Source: JBHJHK01 sp050330975
GTDB lineage: Bacteria > Pseudomonadota > Gammaproteobacteria > Competibacterales > Competibacteraceae
Assembly (NCBI GenBank): GCA_050330975.1
Contig: JBHJHK010000175.1
Location: 1-10,453 of the forward strand
Direction of reading: 5' to 3'
Length of the DNA: 10,453 bases
The position numbers and the translations under genes were made by a program. Below the pieces are notes generated by a model. The model saw nothing but the letters and a program-made list of their open reading frames with translations. It was not told the origin of the DNA and did not search any database. Shown here in pieces: positions 6,035-10,453 of this stretch (the stretch's first letter is position 1; each line of letters begins with the position of its first letter).

Positions 6035-8214
6035 GCCGACTGCAGGGCGACGTTTTTGAGGGGGACGTGGCGGATCCGCTGCCCCGTGGCCGCGAAGATG
6101 GCGTTTAACACCGCCGGGGCCGCCACGGCGATGGTGGGTTCTCCCACCCCGCCCCAGTTGTCTCCCCCCGCCGGCATGACGATGGTTTCCACCTCGGGCA
6201 TCTCCCTGAGGCGCAGGGAGCCATAGCTGTCGAAATTGCCCTCCACCACTCGACCCCTCTCCAGGGTGATGCCGCCGTGGAGCAACGCCGACAGGCCGTA
6301 GACAAAGGAACCCTCCACCTGGGCTTCGATCTGCTGGGGATTGACGGCGTAGCCCGGGTCGGTGGCGGCGACGATGCGGTGGATCTTGAGCTCGCCATCG
6401 GTCACCGACACCTCGGCACAGGCCGCGGTGTAGCTGCCGAAGGACCGGGCCACCGCCAGCCCCCGGTGGACCCCGGAAGGGGCTTCGCCGCCCCAGCCGA
6501 CGCGCTCGGCCACGGCATCTAGCACCGCGAGACTCCGGGGGTAGTTGGCCATGAGCTTGCGGCGAAACACCAAGGGGTCTACCCCGGCGGCGTGGGCCAA
6601 CTCATCCAAGAAGCACTCGAGATAAATGGCGTTTTGATTGACGTTGACCCCCCGCCAGAACCCCGGGGGTACCGGGGGGTTGCGCATGGCGTGGTCGATG
6701 CGCAAATGGGGGAAGTCGTAGACGATACCGTGGTCGCCGCCGGGGAGGAGAGCCTCGAATACCACCGGATCGGTGCCGTCTTCCCGCAGGCGGGCCGGCA
6801 TGACCCCCGCCAGGATGGACTGGCCGGCGATGCGGATCTTGAGGGCCACCAACTCGCCGTTCTCGTCCAAGCCCCCGGTGAGTTTGGCCTGGGTGATGGT
6901 GTGGTACATGCCGTGGCGCATGTCCTCTTCCCGGCTCCAGAGGAGCTTCACCGGGGTCCCCGGCATTTGCTTGGCGATGCGCACCACCTGCTGGACGTAG
7001 TCGTGGAACGCCCCTCGGCGGCCAAAGCCACCCCCCAGGTGAAACTTGTAGACCTCGCACTGCTCCTGGGGCAGTTCCGCCGCGGTGGCGCAGGCGGCCA
7101 GGGCAGCTTCGCCGTTTTGGGTGGGGCACCACACCTCGCACTTGTCGGGCGTCCAGAGCGCCGTGGCGTTCATGGTCTCCAAGGTGGCGTGGTTTTGGAA
7201 GGGATAGCTGTAGACCGCCTCGATCTGTTTGGCAGCCCCGGCCAAGGCTTGCTCGACGTCGCCGTTTTCGTTTCCCACAAAGGCATCTGCGGCGTCGAGG
7301 CCCTCGGCGACAAAAGCGTCGATGGAAGCGCTGGACACCTGGGCGTTGGGGCCCTCATCCCAGGTGATGGGCAGGGCATCCAGGGCGGTCTTGGCCTGCC
7401 ACCAGGTGTCGGCCACCACCGCCACGGCGTGGTCGTCCACTTGGACCACCGCCCGCACCCCGGGGCGATCTTCGATGGCCGAGGCATCAAAAGAAGCCAG
7501 GGTGCCGCCGAAGACCGGGCACTGCTTGATGGCGGCGTTGAGCATCCCCGGCAGGCTGAGGTCGGCGGCATAGACCTGGGCACCCACCAGCTTGGGCGCG
7601 GTGTCCAGGCGCTTGAGGGGCTGGCCGGCGACCTTCCACTGGCTGGGATCCTTGAGGGTCACCTCCGTCGGGGGCAATAGCTTGGCGGCGGCGGCGGCCA
7701 CTTCGCCGTAGCGCGTGGTGCGGCCGCTCTCCTCGTGGGTGATGACGCCTTTGTCCGTGGAGCACTCGGCCACGGGGACTCCCCAGGCGTTGGCCGCCGC
7801 CTCCAGGAGCATCAAACGGGCGGCGGCGCCCCCCTCGCGGACGTAGCGGTGGCTGTCGCGGATACCGCGGCTGCCGCCGGTGGAGAAGCTGCCCCACACC
7901 CGGTTGCGGGCCAAGTTTTCCCCCGGGGTGGGGTATTCAGTGGTCACCTTGGACCAGTCGCAGTCCAGTTCCTCCACCACCAACTGGGCCAGGCCGGTGA
8001 GGGTGCCCTGGCCCATTTCCGAGCGGGCGATGCGGATGGTCACCGTGTCGTCGGGGGCGATCACCACCCAGGCGTTGACCTCCGGCACCTGGGTGGAGTT
8101 TGCGGCGGCCCTGGCCCCCGTGAGGGGAAATCCCAGGGAAAAACCCGCCCCGGCGGCGGCGCCGGCGACGAGGAAGCGACGCCGGCTCAGGGTAAACGCT
8201 GTGGTCTCGGTCAT
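6031..8214 (-). CDS. molybdenum hydroxylase large subunit, IorB-like (xanthine dehydrogenase family)
   Basis: The 727-aa product is a molybdopterin-binding subunit of the isoquinoline 1-oxidoreductase / aldehyde dehydrogenase type, which hydroxylates a carbon or oxidises an aldehyde using water. It starts with a Tat signal (SRRRF, 10-14, then a hydrophobic stretch to about 36), so it acts in the periplasm. Cofactor and active-site landmarks are GQGTLTGLAQLVVEEL (69-84), GGGFGRR (394-400), PPGFWRGVNVNQNA (516-529) and GGVGEP (688-693) with the probable catalytic Glu692. ATG 8214 is chosen because the Tat signal follows at once and GAGGGGGA lies about 8 nt upstream. The frame runs on upstream to 8325 inside the small-subunit gene, but that part is not signal-like. 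It is not SoxC, which belongs to the sulfite oxidase family. The substrate cannot be read from the sequence. Confidence 0.92.
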   Translation of the reverse strand: MTETTAFTLSRRRFLVAGAAAGAGFSLGFPLTGARAAANSTQVPEVNAWVVIAPDDTVTIRIARSEMGQGTLTGLAQLVVEELDCDWSKVTTEYPTPGENLARNRVWGSFSTGGSRGIRDSHRYVREGGAAARLMLLEAAANAWGVPVAECSTDKGVITHEESGRTTRYGEVAAAAAKLLPPTEVTLKDPSQWKVAGQPLKRLDTAPKLVGAQVYAADLSLPGMLNAAIKQCPVFGGTLASFDASAIEDRPGVRAVVQVDDHAVAVVADTWWQAKTALDALPITWDEGPNAQVSSASIDAFVAEGLDAADAFVGNENGDVEQALAGAAKQIEAVYSYPFQNHATLETMNATALWTPDKCEVWCPTQNGEAALAACATAAELPQEQCEVYKFHLGGGFGRRGAFHDYVQQVVRIAKQMPGTPVKLLWSREEDMRHGMYHTITQAKLTGGLDENGELVALKIRIAGQSILAGVMPARLREDGTDPVVFEALLPGGDHGIVYDFPHLRIDHAMRNPPVPPGFWRGVNVNQNAIYLECFLDELAHAAGVDPLVFRRKLMANYPRSLAVLDAVAERVGWGGEAPSGVHRGLAVARSFGSYTAACAEVSVTDGELKIHRIVAATDPGYAVNPQQIEAQVEGSFVYGLSALLHGGITLERGRVVEGNFDSYGSLRLREMPEVETIVMPAGGDNWGGVGEPTIAVAAPAVLNAIFAATGQRIRHVPLKNVALQSA

Positions 8215-8227
8215 GGCGTTTTCCCCC

Positions 8228-8683
8228 TCAGCCCTTGAGGCTCGCGGCCCGGTGGATGCCCTTGCGCACCCGCGCCAGGGTACCGCAGCGGCAGATATTG
8301 GTGATGGCGGCGTCGATGTCGGCATCGGAGGGATTGGGATTTTCGGCCAGCAACGCCGCGGCGGCCATGATCATACCGCTTTGACAATAGCCGCACTGGG
8401 GGACGTCCAGCTCCCCCCAGGCCTGTTGCACCGGGTGGCTGCCATCGGAGGATAGGCCTTCGATGGTGGTGATTTGCATGTTTTCCGCCACCGCGGCCAC
8501 CGGCAGGACGCAAGAGCGCATGGCCCGACCGTCGATGTGGACGGTACAGGCGCCGCACTGGGCGATGCCACAGCCGTATTTGGTGCCCGTCAAGCCCAGC
8601 TGCTCCCGCAACACCCACAACAGCGGCGTCGTGCCTTCCACCTCGACGTCGACCGTTTTGCCGTTGACATTGAGTTTTGCCAT
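8228..8683 (-). CDS. [2Fe-2S] small subunit of the molybdenum hydroxylase, IorA-like
   Basis: The 151-aa product is the electron-transfer partner of the downstream large subunit. A plant-ferredoxin-type cluster is bound by Cys38, Cys43, Cys46 and Cys58 (GCGIAQCGACTVH). The second cluster, in the helical domain, is bound by Cys97, Cys100, Cys131 and Cys133 (QCGYCQSGM and ICRCGT). All eight ligands are present and the length is normal. There is no signal peptide, so it presumably folds in the cytoplasm and is exported bound to the Tat-targeted large subunit. The ATG has a strong purine-rich ribosome site (GAGGAGGAAGAGG) upstream. It is the first gene of the operon. The large-subunit start lies 13 bp past its stop. 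Confidence 0.94.
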   Translation of the reverse strand: MAKLNVNGKTVDVEVEGTTPLLWVLREQLGLTGTKYGCGIAQCGACTVHIDGRAMRSCVLPVAAVAENMQITTIEGLSSDGSHPVQQAWGELDVPQCGYCQSGMIMAAAALLAENPNPSDADIDAAITNICRCGTLARVRKGIHRAASLKG

Positions 8684-8783
8684 GCTGCCTCTTCCTCCTC
8701 GTGCCGAATTTGGCGGCGGAGGGTGCGCGGCTTGAGAACTGCCACGCCATGCCCCGGCGACCGCCTGATACGCAACGCTCTAC

Positions 8784-8811
8784 AAGATACCCATGTGGGG
8801 CGAGGTTACAA
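8784..8811 (-). promoter_or_regulatory. candidate sigma70-type promoter for the sox/mo operon
   Basis: On the - strand TTGTAA (8811-8806) and TATCTT (8789-8784) are separated by 16 bp. Each matches the consensus at four of six bases. Transcription would start near 8777, giving a leader of about 95 nt before the first gene. The match is modest, and other start sites are possible. Confidence 0.35.
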
Positions 8812-8821
8812 CGAAAGATGT

Positions 8822-8836
8822 CGTCAAAACGTCAAA
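8822..8836. promoter_or_regulatory. CGTCAAA direct repeat, possible operator
   Basis: Two exact CGTCAAA copies (8822-8828 and 8830-8836) lie 8 bp apart start to start, just upstream of the candidate - strand -35 box and within the divergent intergenic region. The position suits a regulator of either operon. An 8-bp period is shorter than one helical turn, so it could also be chance. Confidence 0.3.
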
Positions 8837-8879
8837 GGCGGTGGCCTCGGGGCGGCGGGCACAGGGCGGGTACCCCGAC

Positions 8880-8885
8880 TATACT
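8880..8885 (+). promoter_or_regulatory. candidate -10 box for the ABC transporter operon
   Basis: TATACT stands out in otherwise very GC-rich DNA, 33 bp before the ATG of the binding-protein gene. No good -35 hexamer is seen 16-18 bp upstream, so it would need an activator or be weak. A transcript from it would have a leader of about 28 nt. Confidence 0.35.
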
Positions 8886-8918
8886 GGGGGCTTTATCAAC
8901 CACGGAGCCCCCGTTGCC

Positions 8919-9992
8919 ATGACTCTCCTCCGCCACTCTCTCCCAGGGCTCGCCGCCGCCTGGCTGGGACTCGTTAGTGTCTTTGGGCTCGCAACGAGTT
9001 TTGCCGCCGATGAACTCAACGCCCTGGTGTGGTGTGACCACACCGATCCCGCCTTGCTGGACCCCTTTGAAGAGCGCTTTGACGTTCGGGTCAACGTCCG
9101 GGAGTACGAGGGCACCGGCACCGCCTTGGCCATGCTCGAGCAATCCCGCCCCGGGGACTGGGATGTGTTTGTGGTGGACAGCGTCGATGTGCCCCGGGTG
9201 GTGGCAGCGGGGCTGTTGGCGCCGTTGCCGGAAGACGAATTTCCCTGGCAAGACGTGTTTGAGGCGGTGCGGGAGCGCCCCTTGCACTTTAAAGACGGGG
9301 TGATGTACGCCTTCCCCGAGAAGTTTGGTTACAACACCTTGGCCTTCAACCGGGAACGGGTGGACGAGGCGGCGGTGACCGATGCGGCCATCATGTGGGA
9401 CGAGGCCTATGGCGGCCGCGTTGCCATCTATGACTACTACGTGCCCATCATGAGCATGGTGGCCATCGCCCTGGGCATGACCCCCCAAGATATCTCCGCC
9501 GAGACCCTGCCGGCGATTCGCGACAAACTGTTTGCCATGAAAGACCTGGCCGCCTTGGTGGGGGATGTGGTCCAAGTTCAAACCGCCCTGGCCACGGGGG
9601 ATGTGGATATCGTCGTCGGCGGGGGCGAGTTTGCCGTGGCCGCCCTGAAGGCCGAGAAGCCGGCCTTGGACTGGGTGTTGCCCGAGCAGGGGGGCGTGCG
9701 CTGGATGCAGGCCATCGGCGTCATGGCCGACAGTCGGCGCAAGGAGTTGGCCATGGAGTTCATCAAGTACATCGGCAGCCCCGAGGGCCAGGCGCGGTTG
9801 GCCACCTCGGCGTGTTACTGGGCCATGCCGGCCAACGCCAAGGCCGGGGAGCACCTGAGCGAGGCCCAAAGGGACACCTTGCGCTGGGATCAACAGGCCG
9901 ATTACTTGGCCAAGTCCCATCCCTACTTTGTGCCAGACCCGGAACTCGACGCCCAACTGTTGGATGTGTGGACGGAATTTCTCCAGCGCTGA
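8919..9992 (+). CDS. ABC transporter periplasmic binding protein, PotD/PotF type
   Basis: The 357-aa product is an extracellular solute-binding protein of the spermidine/putrescine family, which captures the ligand in the periplasm for the adjoining permease. It has a Sec signal peptide (about 1-30, hydrophobic core 11-27, SFAA-DEL). Family landmarks are an N-terminal beta-strand with WCDHTDPALLDPFEERF (38-54), WDVFVVDSVDVPRVVAAGLL (81-100), the FGYNTLAFNRERV segment (136-148), GGRVAIYDYY (165-174) and AMEFIKYIGSPEGQARL (278-294). ATG 8919 is chosen because the signal peptide starts there. The longer frame from 8793 would put the candidate promoter inside the gene. The ribosome site is weak (GGAG, 11 nt upstream). 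The ligand may be a polyamine, but related proteins bind other organic cations, amino acids or organic anions. Confidence 0.88.
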   Translation: MTLLRHSLPGLAAAWLGLVSVFGLATSFAADELNALVWCDHTDPALLDPFEERFDVRVNVREYEGTGTALAMLEQSRPGDWDVFVVDSVDVPRVVAAGLLAPLPEDEFPWQDVFEAVRERPLHFKDGVMYAFPEKFGYNTLAFNRERVDEAAVTDAAIMWDEAYGGRVAIYDYYVPIMSMVAIALGMTPQDISAETLPAIRDKLFAMKDLAALVGDVVQVQTALATGDVDIVVGGGEFAVAALKAEKPALDWVLPEQGGVRWMQAIGVMADSRRKELAMEFIKYIGSPEGQARLATSACYWAMPANAKAGEHLSEAQRDTLRWDQQADYLAKSHPYFVPDPELDAQLLDVWTEFLQR

Positions 9993-10002
9993 GGTGGGCC
10001 CC

Positions 10003-10453
10003 TTGAGGGCGTGGCGCCCTAGGGCTTGGGTCGGGTGGCTGTGGGTGGCGCCGGCCCTGGGATGGACTTTGTTGTTCTTTGTCGTGCCCTTGGCCATCAT
10101 GGTGGTCTACAGCGGCTTCCAGCGCCTGGCCGGACGAACCCTCACCGACACCTGGAGCCCGGTGAACTACCAGCGGTTCTTCGAGCGCCCCTATCTTCTC
10201 GAGGCCCTGGTGAACTCCCTGGAGATTGCGGGGCTGGTGGTGGTCATCAGCGTGTTGCTGGCCTACCCCTTGGCCTACATCCTCGCCCTTCGGGGTCCCG
10301 CCCCTTGGCGCCCCCTGGCCTTGATCCTGGCGGTGTTGCCCTTTTGGACTTCTTATCTAGTGCGCTCCTACAGCTGGCTGTTGGTGTTGTCTGAGGGGGG
10401 GCTGGTGGGCCAAACCCTCCAGGTTTTGGGGTGGGAGGGGGGCGTGTCCCTGG
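10003..10453 (+). CDS. ABC transporter permease, PotB type, 3' partial
   Basis: The first 150 residues of an inner-membrane permease are present and the gene runs off the right edge. A basic N-terminus (RAWRPRAW) is followed by a first membrane helix (about 12-37), a periplasmic segment with TWSPVNYQRFFERPYLLEALVNS (50-72) and two more helices (about 73-96 and 104-129). LPFWTSYLVRSYSWL (112-126) is characteristic of the PotB/spermidine permease family. TTG 10003 is favoured: GAGG (9991-9994) lies 8 nt upstream, overlapping the binding-protein stop. An in-frame GTG at 9994 lacks a ribosome site. It lies 10 bp after the binding-protein gene, so the two are co-transcribed. An ATPase and second permease should lie beyond the window. 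Confidence 0.88.
   Translation, partial: MRAWRPRAWVGWLWVAPALGWTLLFFVVPLAIMVVYSGFQRLAGRTLTDTWSPVNYQRFFERPYLLEALVNSLEIAGLVVVISVLLAYPLAYILALRGPAPWRPLALILAVLPFWTSYLVRSYSWLLVLSEGGLVGQTLQVLGWEGGVSL

Noticed and set aside
6592..7680. Long + strand frame (362 aa) opposite the Mo large subunit
   Set aside because: It is a shadow of strongly conserved coding sequence on the other strand, with no motif of its own.
8215..8325. N-terminal extension of the Mo large subunit
   Set aside because: It lies inside the small-subunit gene. The Tat signal and ribosome site support ATG 8214.
8793..8918. N-terminal extension of the PotD-type protein
   Set aside because: It is not signal-like and covers the candidate TATACT box and the CGTCAAA repeat. 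The Sec signal begins at ATG 8919.
8832..10100. Long - strand frame (422 aa) opposite the PotD-type gene
   Set aside because: It is Gly/His-rich with no recognisable motif and is a shadow of the real gene in GC-rich DNA.

Overview
The window is GC-rich, densely packed bacterial DNA. It most likely comes from a sulfur-oxidising proteobacterium, because its core is a periplasmic sulfide/thiosulfate oxidation operon (SoxXYZA plus a flavocytochrome c pair). The codon use, GTG/TTG starts and gene families fit Proteobacteria. I cannot name a genus from the sequence.

Layout. (1) Positions 2-1828, + strand: the 3' part of a large HerA/FtsK-superfamily ATPase gene whose start lies left of the window. 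It is followed at 1921-2175 by a small predicted lipoprotein. (2) A short convergent spacer (2176-2274) holds a 13-bp tandem repeat and a hairpin that may end transcription from both sides. (3) Positions 8683 down to 2275, - strand: an eight-gene operon in the order iorA-like [2Fe-2S] subunit, iorB-like molybdenum hydroxylase, monoheme cytochrome c (fccA/soxE-like), fccB/soxF flavoprotein, soxX, soxY, soxZ, soxA. Five of its seven junctions are 4-nt stop/start overlaps and the other two gaps are 11 and 13 bp, so it reads as one translationally coupled unit. (4) Positions 8684-8918: a 235-bp divergent intergenic region with candidate promoters for both sides and a CGTCAAA direct repeat. (5) From 8919 to the right edge, + strand: a PotD/PotF-type substrate-binding protein and the first 150 codons of a PotB-type permease, the start of an ABC importer operon. 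No stretch over 300 bases lacks a gene. I saw no tRNA, rRNA, insertion sequence or CRISPR array.

How the genes may work together. FccB with the monoheme cytochrome should oxidise sulfide. SoxYZ carries the sulfur substrate on a SoxY cysteine, and SoxAX (four-heme operon total including FccA) should attach thiosulfate to it. The unexpected member is the Tat-exported xanthine-dehydrogenase-family molybdenum enzyme at the head of the operon. It is not the SoxCD molybdoenzyme, and its usual cytochrome c partner is absent unless the monoheme cytochrome next to it plays that role. No soxB, soxCD or soxK is present in the window. SoxY ends in an atypical sequence around its carrier cysteine. The operon may therefore be a variant module that first oxidises an organic or carbon-sulfur substrate and then handles the released reduced sulfur. 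That is an inference, not something the sequence proves.
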